Source: Saccharopolyspora hordei (lineage in GTDB: Bacteria > Actinomycetota > Actinomycetes > Mycobacteriales > Pseudonocardiaceae). Taken from it: 64,000 nt of DNA. The first letter of the stretch is position 1, and every line of letters begins with the position of its first letter. The notes under the pieces are model-generated. The model was not told the DNA's origin. It saw only the letters and a list, made by a program, of their open reading frames with translations, and did not search any database. The stretch is taken from assembly GCF_013410345.1 (NCBI RefSeq), contig NZ_JACCFJ010000001.1:1959001-2023000 (forward strand), given 5' to 3'. Of this stretch, positions 1 through 9,104 are shown piece after piece. Position numbers and translations under genes: made by a program.

Positions 1-1
1 T

Positions 2-787
2 GTCGTCGGCCGGCCCGCACCACCCCGGGGCGGGCAGTGGCTGCGGGTCGCCGTGCCGCGGCTCCCGCGGATCTCCAACGCCACCGACGTCGAAGCCCTG
101 GCCGCGGAACCGGGGGTGGCGGTGCGGTTCGTCACCGAGCCCTCGCGGCTGACCGACGCCGACCTCGTCGTGCTGCCCGGGTCGAAGTCCACCGTCGCCG
201 ACCTGGCCTGGCTGCGCCGCAGCGGGCTGGCCGAGGCGGTCCTCGCGCACGCCCGCGCCGGGCTGCCGGTGGCCGGGATCTGCGGTGGGTTCCAGATGCT
301 GACCCGGCGCATCCACGACGACGTCGAATCGGGTTCCGGGGCGGTCGACGGACTCGGGCTGCTGGACCTGGAGATCGAGTTCGCGCCGGACAAGACGCTG
401 GCACGGCCCACCGGCCGCGCGTTCGGCGAGCCGGTGTCCGGCTACGAGATCCACCACGGGGTGCCGGTCCGGCGCGGCGACCTCGAACCCCTGGTCACCG
501 CCGCCGACGGGCGCCCCGAGGGCGGCATCGCCGATTCGGTGCTCGGCACCCACTGGCACGGCCTGTTCGAGAACGACGCCTTCCGGCGGTCCTTCCTGCG
601 CTGGGCGGCCCGGCGCGCGGGCCGGGACCGGTTCCAGCCTGCCGAGGACACCGTGTTCGCCGACGTCCGCGCCGCGCAGCTGGACCTGCTCGGGGACCTG
701 GTCGAGGAGCACCTGGACACCGACGCGCTGCGCAGGCTGCTCGACCGCGGGGCGCCCGCCGGTCTGCCCGCTGTGCTGGCCGGGTGA
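2..787 (+). CDS. cobQ: Cobyric acid synthase CobQ, C-terminal part (cut by left window edge)
   Basis: CobQ amidates the b, d, e and g side chains of adenosylcobyrinic a,c-diamide, using glutamine and ATP. Only the last 261 residues are visible; the frame is open at base 2, so the start lies off the left edge. The fragment carries the end of the synthetase domain ([13 protein letters not shown]) and then the class I glutamine amidotransferase domain. The nucleophilic Cys (GICGGFQML) is encoded at 281-283, and the GTHWHGLF motif at 545-568 supplies the catalytic His (557-559). A YEIHHG motif, typical of CobQ/CobB, is also present. The gene belongs functionally with the cob genes further right in the window. 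No frameshift is visible. Identification as CobQ rather than CobB rests on the PRISN..D motif and on a separate complete cobB at 24.1 kb. Confidence 0.93.
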   Translation, partial: VVGRPAPPRGGQWLRVAVPRLPRISNATDVEALAAEPGVAVRFVTEPSRLTDADLVVLPGSKSTVADLAWLRRSGLAEAVLAHARAGLPVAGICGGFQMLTRRIHDDVESGSGAVDGLGLLDLEIEFAPDKTLARPTGRAFGEPVSGYEIHHGVPVRRGDLEPLVTAADGRPEGGIADSVLGTHWHGLFENDAFRRSFLRWAARRAGRDRFQPAEDTVFADVRAAQLDLLGDLVEEHLDTDALRRLLDRGAPAGLPAVLAG

Positions 788-825
788 CGCCGCGTCGGTC
801 ACCGCTCCCAGCGGTGTCACGCGGG

Positions 826-831
826 TAACGT
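826..831 (+). promoter_or_regulatory. Extended -10 box for a leaderless transcript of the Phd-like gene
   Basis: TAACGT lies 7 bases before the ATG at 839 and there is no Shine-Dalgarno sequence. This is the usual geometry of leaderless actinobacterial promoters. No convincing -35 is seen. Inference only. Confidence 0.4.
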
Positions 832-838
832 CGACGGC

Positions 839-1075
839 ATGGCTGAGTACACCGTGGACGAGGCCCGCGAGCGGTTGGCCGAGCTGCTGGACCGCGCTGA
901 GTCGGGTGAGGAGGTCGTGATCACCCGGTTCGGGGCGCCGTCGGTCCAGCTGTCGCCCGTGCGTGGCCGGTCCAGCGGCTTCGCCGCCGGGGTGATCGCG
1001 GGCTCCTGGGTCGCACCCGCGGGCGCGGAGGCCTTCGACCTCGGGACCGACTACTGGCCGGACGCCTCGTCCTGA
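839..1075 (+). CDS. Phd/YefM-type antitoxin-like small protein, orphan
   Basis: A 78-residue protein whose first 45 residues (YTVDEARERLAELLDRAESGEEVVITR) match the Phd/YefM antitoxin fold: a dimerising DNA-binding N-terminus followed by GAPSVQLSPV. In toxin-antitoxin pairs this part represses its own operon and the C-terminus wraps the toxin. Here no toxin gene follows: the next gene is convergent and overlaps the 3' end by 25 bases. The last 30 residues (AGVIAGSWVAPAGAEAFDLGTDYWPDASS) are not a typical toxin-binding tail. It may be a solitary regulator or the remnant of a VapBC or YefM-YoeB pair. The start is the only reasonable ATG and fits a leaderless promoter at 826-831. Confidence 0.72.
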   Translation: MAEYTVDEARERLAELLDRAESGEEVVITRFGAPSVQLSPVRGRSSGFAAGVIAGSWVAPAGAEAFDLGTDYWPDASS

Positions 1076-1746
1076 GACCCCGTCTGGGCGAGCAGTTCGT
1101 CGAGGAACCCGCTGGCCTCCTCGGCGGCCCGCCGCGGGTCCTGCTCGCGCACCGCGTCGAGCAGCGCCGTGTGCGAGAGCAGCTGCTCCGGCGGGAGCGC
1201 GGGGTTGAAGGTGGTCGCCACGCTGGAGGTCACCGCCTCGCGGATCCCGTCGTAGAGCGAGATCAGCACCGGGTTGTGCGAGGCCGCGACCAGCAGCCGG
1301 TGGAACTCGGCGTCGTTGGCGATGACCGCGGCGCTGTCCCGCTCCTGCGCCGCGGCCTCACGCGCCGCCAGGCGCGCCGTCATCTCCCGCAGGTCGTCCT
1401 CGGTGCGCGCGCGGGCGGCCAGTCGCGCGCCCTCGACCTCCAGCGCGCGCCGCACCTCCAGGACCTGGCGCAGCTCGGTGCCGCAGAGCTTGCGCACGGC
1501 CCCGGAGATCTCGTTGGTGGCGCGGACGAAGGTGCCGTCGCCCTGCCGGACCTCCAGCAGCCCCGCGTGCGAGAGCGCGCGCACCGCCTCCCGGACGGTG
1601 TTGCGACCGACGCCGAGCGCCGCCACCAGCTCGGCCTCGGCCGGGATCTTCTCGTCGACCGGCCACTCCCCGGACGACACGAGCTCGCGGATCTGGGTGA
1701 TGACCTGGTCGACCAGCCCCGTCCTCTTGGCAGTGACCAAAGGCAC
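1051..1746 (-). CDS. GntR family (FadR/FCD subfamily) transcriptional regulator
   Basis: A 231-residue repressor. Residues about 5-70 form the winged helix-turn-helix (IPAEAELVAALGVGRNTVREA, then RQGDGTFV). The rest is the all-helical FCD ligand-binding domain, with metal-ligand-type positions (NDAEFHRLLVAASHN). FCD regulators usually bind small organic acids or amino acids; the ligand here is unknown. The GTG at 1746 is chosen because GGGAGGA lies 8 bases upstream; an ATG at 1770 would add eight residues but has no ribosome binding site. The gene is divergent from a CynX-type transporter 46 bases away, so it very probably controls that gene and itself. Its 3' end overlaps the Phd-like gene by 25 bases. 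Confidence 0.88.
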   Translation of the reverse strand: MPLVTAKRTGLVDQVITQIRELVSSGEWPVDEKIPAEAELVAALGVGRNTVREAVRALSHAGLLEVRQGDGTFVRATNEISGAVRKLCGTELRQVLEVRRALEVEGARLAARARTEDDLREMTARLAAREAAAQERDSAAVIANDAEFHRLLVAASHNPVLISLYDGIREAVTSSVATTFNPALPPEQLLSHTALLDAVREQDPRRAAEEASGFLDELLAQTGSQDEASGQ

Positions 1747-1770
1747 TGGCAGGTCCTCCCATCCAAACAT

Positions 1771-1790
1771 CCTACGTTTGACACACTAGG
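1771..1790. promoter_or_regulatory. Putative FadR-type operator between regulator and transporter
   Basis: The short divergent spacer contains CCTA-N12-TAGG and, inside it, GT-TTG-AC (1776-1782). The latter fits the GT-N3-AC core common to operators of FadR-subfamily GntR regulators. It overlaps the start region of the transporter, where binding would block transcription. Inference from motif and position. Confidence 0.4.
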
Positions 1791-1792
1791 TC

Positions 1793-3079
1793 GTGATGTC
1801 CAGTGAGTCACGTACCCAGCACGCCTCTGACCATGTGGCTGACCAGGATGCCACCCGGATCTCCACGGACGTGCACCCGGACGCGCTCGCGGACCGCGGT
1901 GCCGCGCCCAGCCGGAACCGCGCGGTCGCCGGGGGCGGCCTGCTGCTGGCCGGCGTGGCGCTCGCGGCGGCGAACATGCGCCCCGCGGTCACCAGCCTCG
2001 CCTCGCTGCTCGGCGAGGTGCGGGATTCGCTCGGTGCCTCCAGCACCTGGGCGAGCGTCGTGACCTCCGTGCCCACGCTGTGCTTCGGCGTGGCGGGCAT
2101 CGGTGCGCCGCTGCTGGCGCGGCGGATGGGCATCAACAAGGTCATCGGCGTGTCGCTGGCGGTGCTCACCGCCGCGATGCTGCTGCGCACCACCGGCGGC
2201 CCGTGGACCGTGCTCAGCGGCACCGTCCTGGTGTGCGCGGCGATCGCGATGTGCAACGTGCTCATCCCGGTGGTGGTCAAGGAGGCGTTCCCCACCAGGG
2301 TCGGGATGGCCACCGCGCTCTACACCACGGCGATGGCCGCGGGCGGTGCGACCGGGTCCGCGCTGACGCCGTACCTGGACGCCGCCACCGGCAGCTGGCG
2401 GCTCTCGCTGGCCACCTGGGCGGTGGTGGCCCTGGCCGCGCTCTGCGTGTGGGTGCCCGCCACCGCGCACCGCTCGTCCGCGCGCCAGGTGGCCGGCTCG
2501 TCCGGGCCCCGGCGGTCGCTGGCCCGCAGCCCGCTGGCGTGGGTGATCACCGGCTACTTCGCGCTGCAGTCGCTCGTCGCCTACGTCGTGATGGGCTGGC
2601 TGCCCGAGGTGTTCAAGGGAGCCGGGTTGGACGGCACCACCGCGGGCATGCTGCTCGGCCTGCTGCTGCTGATCGGCGTGCCGATCAACATGGTGCTGCC
2701 GCCGCTGGTGACCCGGACCCGCAGCCAGTCAGGCTGGGCCGTCGGGATGGCGGTGCTCACCACGGGCGGTCTGCTCGGGCTGCTGCTGGCGCCGCTGAGC
2801 GTGCCGGTGGTGTGGGCGCTGGCGATCGGCATCGGCATGAGCGCCTTCCCGCTGGCGCTGGTGCTCATCTCGCTGCGCACGGCCAACGCCGCCGACACCG
2901 GCTCGCTGTCGGCGATGTCGCAGAGCGTCGGCTACCTGGTCGCGTCGTTCGGGCCGTTCCTGTTCGGCGTGCTGCACGACGTGACCGGCGGCTGGTCGGC
3001 GTCGCTGCTGGTGCTCGTGGTGGTGGTCGCGCTGCAGGCGGTGTTCGGCGTCATCGCCGGCCGCCCGCGCACGGTCTGA
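1793..3079 (+). CDS. MFS transporter of the CynX/NimT (cyanate-type) family
   Basis: A 428-residue inner-membrane transporter with 12 predicted hydrophobic segments, beginning near residue 45 (LLLAGVALAAANMRPAVTSLASLL). The N-terminal RPAVTS pattern and overall layout match the CynX/NimT branch of the major facilitator superfamily (cyanate, 2-nitroimidazole and related exporters). The first 40 residues are hydrophilic and poorly conserved, so a later start is possible. GTG 1793 and ATG 1796 are both usable, and neither has a clear ribosome binding site. A perfect-stem terminator follows at 3081. The substrate cannot be told from sequence; the divergent FCD regulator suggests a small acidic or nitrogenous compound. 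Confidence 0.85.
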   Translation: MMSSESRTQHASDHVADQDATRISTDVHPDALADRGAAPSRNRAVAGGGLLLAGVALAAANMRPAVTSLASLLGEVRDSLGASSTWASVVTSVPTLCFGVAGIGAPLLARRMGINKVIGVSLAVLTAAMLLRTTGGPWTVLSGTVLVCAAIAMCNVLIPVVVKEAFPTRVGMATALYTTAMAAGGATGSALTPYLDAATGSWRLSLATWAVVALAALCVWVPATAHRSSARQVAGSSGPRRSLARSPLAWVITGYFALQSLVAYVVMGWLPEVFKGAGLDGTTAGMLLGLLLLIGVPINMVLPPLVTRTRSQSGWAVGMAVLTTGGLLGLLLAPLSVPVVWALAIGIGMSAFPLALVLISLRTANAADTGSLSAMSQSVGYLVASFGPFLFGVLHDVTGGWSASLLVLVVVVALQAVFGVIAGRPRTV

Positions 3080-3080
3080 C

Positions 3081-3118
3081 GCCGAGGGGCGCCCCGGTGT
3101 GGCGGGGCGCCCCTCGGC
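3081..3118. terminator. Bidirectional terminator hairpin between MFS gene and gdhA
   Basis: A perfect 16-bp inverted repeat (3081-3096 with 3103-3118) and a 6-base loop lie exactly between the two convergent stop codons. There is no T-run, as is common in actinomycetes. Confidence 0.85.
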
Positions 3119-3127
3119 CGGCTCGGG

Positions 3128-4483
<1,356 letters not shown>

Positions 4484-4703
4484 TCATTCGCGCGACTGGA
4501 GCGTTGCACCCCCAGGGCCAGGACACAACTGCCGCTCCAGCACACTCCCCGGTCTGGATCGGATCAAGATGATGCCGACCACACCACCCGCGCGGAGTCG
4601 GACCAGCGTCGTGGCTGGTGAACCGGTGTGGAACTGCGTGTCCAGGGACAACGGGTGCCGCGCACCGCGGCGGCCAGGCGACGGTGCGCGGCGAGGGCGA
4701 CGC

Positions 4704-4761
4704 CGTTCACACCCGGGAAACGTGCGGGGGCTCGTTCACACCCCGGACACGTGCGGGAGCC
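4704..4761. repeat. Two tandem 29-bp repeats with GlnR-box-like motifs upstream of gdhA
   Basis: The 315 bases between gdhA and the mycothione reductase gene (4469-4783) contain no gene. Within them, 4704-4732 and 4733-4761 are direct repeats identical at 25 of 29 positions. The first contains TTCAC-N6-GAAAC (4706-4721), close to the GlnR consensus gTnAc-N6-GaAAc; the second has TTCAC-N6-GACAC (4735-4750). gdhA is a known GlnR target in Streptomyces. The sites lie 240-290 bases from the gdhA start, so GlnR binding is inference. Confidence 0.45.
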
Positions 4762-4783
4762 CGTGCGAACGTGCTGCGCCCGG

Positions 4784-6181
4784 TCAGCGCAGCGGCAGGT
4801 TGAGCAGCGCGTTCTCCACCAGCTCGGGCATGGCGGGGTGGATCCAGTACTGGCCGCGGGCCATGGTGCGGGCGTCCAGCCCGAACTGCATCGCCTGGAC
4901 CAGCGGCTGGAGCAGCGTCGGGGCCTGCGGGCCGATGATGTGGGCCCCCAGCAGCTGTCCGGTGTCCGGGTCGGCGAGGAGCTTGGCGAAGCCCGTGGTG
5001 TCCTCCATCGCCCAGCCGTAGGCGATGCCCGCGTAGTCCTGGGTCGAGGTGACGTGCTCGACACCGCGCCGCTGGGCCTCCTGCTCGGTCAGCCCGACCG
5101 AGGCGATCTGCGGGGCGGTGAACACCGCGTGCGGCACGAACCGGTGGTCGGACTCGATCGGCTCGTCCGGGTGCAGCAGGTTGTGCTGCACCACGCGTGC
5201 CTCGTGGTTGGCGACGTGCTTGAGCTCGAAGTCGGAGCTGATGTCGCCCAGCGCCCACACGCCGTCGACCGAGGTCCGCTGGGTGGCGTCGACCCTGATC
5301 TTGCCGCTGTCGGTGAGCTCCAGCCCACCGGCGGCGGCGTCGAGGAGGTCGGTGTTCGGCACCCGGCCGGTCGCGACGAGCAGCGCCTCGGCCTCGACCA
5401 CCTCGGCGCCGTCCGGCCCCTCCAGGTGCAGGCGCACCAGTTCGCCGTCCCGCTCGGCGGAGACCACCTTGCGGTTCAGCCGCAGGTCCCAGCGCTGCGC
5501 GGCGAGCTCGGTGAACCGCGCCGAGACGTCGACGTCCTCGGTGCGCAGCACGTGCCCCGAGCGGCCGACCACGGTCACCTCGACGCCGAGCGCGGAGAAC
5601 ACGTGGGCGAACTCGGCGCCGATGAACCCGGTGCCCACGACGACCATCCGCCGGGGCAGCTCGTCGAGCCGCATCACGGTGTCGCTGGTGTAGTAGCCGA
5701 CCTGCTCGAACCCGGGGACGTCTGGGATCGCCGGGCGGCCGCCGGCGGCCACCACGAACCGGTCGGCGGTGATCGTCTCGGGGCCGTCCGCGGTCTGCAC
5801 GGCCAGCTGCTTGACGCCGGTGAAGCGGGCCACGCCCTGGTAGAGGGTGACGTTCGGGTTGTCCTCGGCGCGGTAGCGGCGTCCGCCCTCGGCGATCGGG
5901 TCGATGCGACCGAAGATCCGGTCCCGGACGTCGTGCCAGCGCACGCCCCGCAGCTCCAGGTCGACGCCGAGCCCGGCGCCGCTCGCCGGGGCGCTCGCCA
6001 CGTCCGCGGTGTGCACGAACATCTTGGTCGGGATGCACCCGACGTTCAGGCAGGTGCCGCCGTAGGCGTCGTTCGGGCCGACGCCCTTCTCCACGATGGC
6101 GACGTCCCACTCGGCGAACCGGTCGTCGAGGATCGTGTTGCCGGAGCCGGAACCGATGATCACGAGGTCGAAGTGCCGCAC
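4784..6181 (-). CDS. mtr: Mycothione reductase (pyridine nucleotide-disulfide oxidoreductase)
   Basis: A 465-residue flavoprotein that would reduce mycothiol disulfide with NADPH, maintaining the thiol pool peculiar to actinobacteria. The FAD-binding IIGSGSGN is at residues 8-15. The redox-active CxxxxC is GGTCLNVGCIPTK (Cys44, Cys49). The NAD(P)-binding motif VVGTGFIGAEF is near residue 180, the second FAD motif ALGDISS near 300, and the C-terminal catalytic HPAMPE (His448, Glu453) follows. SGSGN and the PNDAYGGTCLN context favour mycothione reductase over dihydrolipoamide dehydrogenase or mercuric reductase. The GTG start at 6181 has AGGA 7 bases upstream. It sits 14 bases downstream of the VanZ-RDD gene on the same strand, so the two may be cotranscribed. 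Confidence 0.88.
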   Translation of the reverse strand: MRHFDLVIIGSGSGNTILDDRFAEWDVAIVEKGVGPNDAYGGTCLNVGCIPTKMFVHTADVASAPASGAGLGVDLELRGVRWHDVRDRIFGRIDPIAEGGRRYRAEDNPNVTLYQGVARFTGVKQLAVQTADGPETITADRFVVAAGGRPAIPDVPGFEQVGYYTSDTVMRLDELPRRMVVVGTGFIGAEFAHVFSALGVEVTVVGRSGHVLRTEDVDVSARFTELAAQRWDLRLNRKVVSAERDGELVRLHLEGPDGAEVVEAEALLVATGRVPNTDLLDAAAGGLELTDSGKIRVDATQRTSVDGVWALGDISSDFELKHVANHEARVVQHNLLHPDEPIESDHRFVPHAVFTAPQIASVGLTEQEAQRRGVEHVTSTQDYAGIAYGWAMEDTTGFAKLLADPDTGQLLGAHIIGPQAPTLLQPLVQAMQFGLDARTMARGQYWIHPAMPELVENALLNLPLR

Positions 6182-6195
6182 TGGTCCATCCTGCC

Positions 6196-7212
6196 TCACG
6201 TCGAGCGGGCCACCTTCGGGGCGCGCTGGCCTTGTCTGGCGTCGATCACTTCCAACCCGGCGACCCACCCGGTGATTCCGCGGTGGTCTCGGGTCTTCAT
6301 CACGCCCGCAGCGTGCACCGCGCACCACAGCGCCCCCAGCACGGGGTCCGCCCCGCCGAGCACCGCCTCGCACACGCCCTGGGCAGTGGCGAAGCCGCCG
6401 AGGCCGGTCGTCCAGCGCAGCAGCGCGGCGCGCCGCGGGCGGCCGGGGGCGCGGGCGCGCAGGCGCACCGCGTGCTGGCCGAGTGAGCTGCCCCCACCGA
6501 GCAGCGTCGCGACCAGCAGCACGGCGGCGGGCGCGAACCACAGCGCCGTGGCCGCCCACCACGGGCCGGGAGCGGTACCGGTCAGCCAGAGCAGGAGCTG
6601 GGCGCCGCGCGCGCCCGCGACGCCCAGCCACCAGAGCAGCAGCAGGTCGCAGCACATGCCGAGCAGCCGCCGGGACGCGCGGACCGGGCGCGGTGCCGCC
6701 GGCCGGTCGCGGGCGGTGGTGGGCACCCGGCGCAGCAGCGGCGCCAGGAAGCCGCCGAGCAGCGCTCCGGCGGTGTTGGCGAGGAGGTCGTCGACGTCGA
6801 ACACCCGGTACGGGCACGGGCGCAGGAACCACAGGCCGGTGAGCTGGGTCAGCTCGACGAACACCGAGACGGCACCGCCGGTGACCGCGGCCGCGACCGG
6901 GCCGCGCCGCAGCAACGCGCCCAGCGGGACGAAGAGCGCGACGTTGCACCCGAACTGGGGCCACATCGCCGGGTCGCGGAGACCGGCGAAGAGCTGCCAC
7001 TGCGGTGGGTGGCAGGCCCCGTCGCCGGGGAACGGCAGCAGCACGTAGCTAGCCAGCGCGACCGCGTAGAGCGTGGTGGCGAAGCGCAGCAGCGCCACGC
7101 CCACGCGCAGCTCGCCGTGCCGCCGGTGCTCCGCGGCGACCAACGGCGCGAACAGCAGCGCCGCCAGGCCGGTGGTGACCAGCGCGGCGAACCAACCCGG
7201 CAGCACGCTCAT
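6196..7212 (-). CDS. Membrane protein with VanZ-like and RDD domains
   Basis: A 338-residue integral membrane protein. The N-terminal half is VanZ-like: FLRPCPYRVFDVDDLLANTAGALLG carries the family D-DLL-N-G motif after several membrane helices. VanZ lowers teicoplanin binding, but most members have no assigned role. The C-terminal half resembles an RDD domain (CCDLLLLWWLG, then GQHAVRLRAR). Such VanZ-RDD fusions are known in actinomycetes and have unknown function. The ATG at 7212 has GGAGG 5 bases upstream; a longer reading frame to 7329 is open but lacks a ribosome binding site. It ends 14 bases before mtr, which suggests an operon without a functional explanation. Confidence 0.8.
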   Translation of the reverse strand: MSVLPGWFAALVTTGLAALLFAPLVAAEHRRHGELRVGVALLRFATTLYAVALASYVLLPFPGDGACHPPQWQLFAGLRDPAMWPQFGCNVALFVPLGALLRRGPVAAAVTGGAVSVFVELTQLTGLWFLRPCPYRVFDVDDLLANTAGALLGGFLAPLLRRVPTTARDRPAAPRPVRASRRLLGMCCDLLLLWWLGVAGARGAQLLLWLTGTAPGPWWAATALWFAPAAVLLVATLLGGGSSLGQHAVRLRARAPGRPRRAALLRWTTGLGGFATAQGVCEAVLGGADPVLGALWCAVHAAGVMKTRDHRGITGWVAGLEVIDARQGQRAPKVARST

Positions 7213-7298
7213 CTCGCCCTCCTCACGTCCGGGAGTCCCCGTGGTGAAGAGGCGCGAAGGCCCGTTCCAGATACACCTCGAACGGGTGGTCAGAACAG

Positions 7299-7331
7299 CC
7301 GTGCCCGCCCCGGGACCCGGGACGGGCACGG
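7299..7331 (-). terminator. Hairpin terminator downstream of the YbhB gene
   Basis: CCGTGCCCG (7299-7307) pairs with CGGGCACGG (7323-7331), and the GC-rich arms continue inward with one mismatch. It lies just past the YbhB-family stop and before the VanZ-RDD start, so it probably separates the two units. Confidence 0.65.
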
Positions 7332-7345
7332 CCCAGCGCTGCGTG

Positions 7346-7891
7346 TCAGTGCTGGTAGGTCGGGGTGATCACGGCGCGCGCCAGGGTGTGGAACGCCAGG
7401 TTGAAGCTGACCACGGCCGGGCTGGCCGAGTCGTCCACACCGAGCTTGTCGGTGTCCACGGCGTGCACCACGAAGTAGTAGCGGTGCGGCCGGTCACCGG
7501 GCGGCGGGGCGGCGCCGCCGAAGGCCCGCTCGCCGAAGTCGTTGGCCACGTGGAAGGAGCCGGCCGGGATGTTCTGGCCGTTGCGGTTGCCCGCGTCGGT
7601 GGCCAGCTCGGTCACGTCGGCCGGGATGTCGACGAGCACCCAGTGCCAGAACCCGCCCGGGATCGGCGCGTCCGGGTCGAAGCAGGTCACCACGAAGCTC
7701 TTCGTGCCCTCCGGGAAGCCCGACCAGCGCAGGTGCGGCGAGTGGTTCTGCCCGTCGGCGCCCATCCCGTCGAAGGCGTGGGCACGCGGCATCGGCTCCC
7801 CGTGGGTCACGTCGTCGGAGGTGACGTCGAAGCTCGGGACCGCAGGCAGCAGCGAATACGGATCGGGGTCGATCGGGCGCTCCAGACTCAT
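7346..7891 (-). CDS. YbhB/YbcL family Raf kinase inhibitor-like (PEBP) protein
   Basis: A 181-residue phosphatidylethanolamine-binding-protein fold. Family signatures are [44 protein letters not shown] (ligand-pocket D-P-D-A-P and HW), [12 protein letters not shown] with a [12 protein letters not shown] stretch, and VVHAVD. Bacterial members bind small anionic ligands; a clear cellular role is not established. No signal peptide is present, so it is cytoplasmic. The ATG at 7891 has GGAGG 9 bases upstream. It is transcribed alone, divergent from the sugar kinase, and followed by a terminator hairpin. Annotation to family is secure; function is open. Confidence 0.92.
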   Translation of the reverse strand: MSLERPIDPDPYSLLPAVPSFDVTSDDVTHGEPMPRAHAFDGMGADGQNHSPHLRWSGFPEGTKSFVVTCFDPDAPIPGGFWHWVLVDIPADVTELATDAGNRNGQNIPAGSFHVANDFGERAFGGAAPPPGDRPHRYYFVVHAVDTDKLGVDDSASPAVVSFNLAFHTLARAVITPTYQH

Positions 7892-8000
7892 GCGAAGCAA
7901 CCTCCATTCCAAGGATCTGCGGTGATCTCCGGCCAGCCTAGAAGCCCGGTCGGCCCCGTGCGCGGACCGGCTCGCTGGGTGCGGTCGCCCACCGCGGGCA

Positions 8001-8015
8001 TTGCACACCGTGCAA
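8001..8015. promoter_or_regulatory. Perfect palindrome TTGCAC-N3-GTGCAA, putative operator
   Basis: A 15-base perfect inverted repeat in the 193-base divergent spacer between the YbhB gene and the sugar kinase, 30 bases upstream of a TAGGCT -10-like box (8045-8050). Its symmetry suggests a dimeric repressor of IclR, GntR or LacI type; the cognate regulator is not in the window. Inference. Confidence 0.5.
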
Positions 8016-8084
8016 CGGCGGTGGGTATTTCGCACAGTCCTCGCTAGGCTGTGCCGCGACGTCGTGGAGCGAGGAGGAGCGACC

Positions 8085-9047
8085 GTGGTGGAGCCGGGCT
8101 CCGAGGTGCTGTGCTTGGGGGAGACGATGTCGCTGGTCTCGCCGGCCTCCCCGGTGCCGCTGGAGGAGGCCCCGGTGTTCACCCTCTCCGCGGCCGGCGC
8201 GGAGTCCAACGTCGCCATCCACCTGGCCGCGCTGGGGCACCGGGTGAGCTGGGCCAGCCGGGTCGGGGACGACCCGCTCGGGCGGCGGGTGGTCGCCGCC
8301 ATCGCCGCCGCCGGGGTGGACACCAGCCTGGTCGAGGTGCGCTCGGACGCGCCGACCGGCGTCTACTTCAAGGACCCCGGACCGCGGGGCACGCGGGTGC
8401 ACTACTACCGCGCCGGGTCCGCGGCGTCCACCATGGACGAAGGCTTCCTGCCGGACGACCGGGCCGACGCGCCGCGGCTGCTGCACCTCTCCGGCATCAC
8501 GCCCGCGCTCTCGGCGAGGTGCGACCGGCTCGTCCGCCACCTGCTCACCCGGCCGCGCCGCGCCCGGGTCTCCTTCGACGTCAACTACCGCCCGGCGCTG
8601 TGGCCGGTCGAGCAGGCCGGCCCGGTGCTGCGCGAGCTGGCCCAGCTCGCCGACCTGGTGTTCGTCGGGCTGGACGAGGCGCACGCGCTGTGGGGGGTGC
8701 GGGCGCCCGAGGACGTGCGCCAGGTGCTGGGCCGGCCGGACGTCGTGGTGGTCAAGGACGGGGCCAACGCCGCGCACGCGTTCGGCGCCGAGGCGGTGAC
8801 CGTGCCCGCGCCGAAGGTCGACGTCGTCGAGCCGGTGGGGGCCGGGGACGCGTTCGCCGCCGGGTTCCTCTCCGGGGTGCTGCGCGGCGACGGCACCGTG
8901 CGCTGCCTGCGGCTCGGGCACGTCCTGGCCGCCCACAGCCTGCTCAGCACCGAGGACCACACGCCGGCGCCGGACGCCGCGGACCTGGAGCGGTGGCTCG
9001 GGTGCGACGACCTGGCGTGGGGCGGGCTGAGCTTCGGTGCCCGGTGA
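8085..9047 (+). CDS. PfkB-family sugar kinase, probably 2-keto-3-deoxygluconate kinase
   Basis: A 320-residue ribokinase-fold enzyme. The N-terminal signature [33 protein letters not shown] matches PfkB motif 1, and the C-terminal [16 protein letters not shown] carries the catalytic Asp and anion hole (PfkB motif 2). The YYRAGSAAS and [10 protein letters not shown] segments are typical of 2-keto-3-deoxygluconate kinases, so phosphorylation of KDG is the best guess. GTG at 8085 has an ideal AGGAGG 8-10 bases before it; GTG 8088 is an alternative. A reductase of the D-2-hydroxyacid dehydrogenase family follows 57 bases later and is probably cotranscribed. The upstream palindrome at 8001 may be the operator. 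Confidence 0.85.
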   Translation: MVEPGSEVLCLGETMSLVSPASPVPLEEAPVFTLSAAGAESNVAIHLAALGHRVSWASRVGDDPLGRRVVAAIAAAGVDTSLVEVRSDAPTGVYFKDPGPRGTRVHYYRAGSAASTMDEGFLPDDRADAPRLLHLSGITPALSARCDRLVRHLLTRPRRARVSFDVNYRPALWPVEQAGPVLRELAQLADLVFVGLDEAHALWGVRAPEDVRQVLGRPDVVVVKDGANAAHAFGAEAVTVPAPKVDVVEPVGAGDAFAAGFLSGVLRGDGTVRCLRLGHVLAAHSLLSTEDHTPAPDAADLERWLGCDDLAWGGLSFGAR

Positions 9048-9104
9048 CACCGCGCTCGCCCGGTCCGGGAGCGTGCCGAGATGGTCGAGAGGGATGGAGA
9101 AGTC

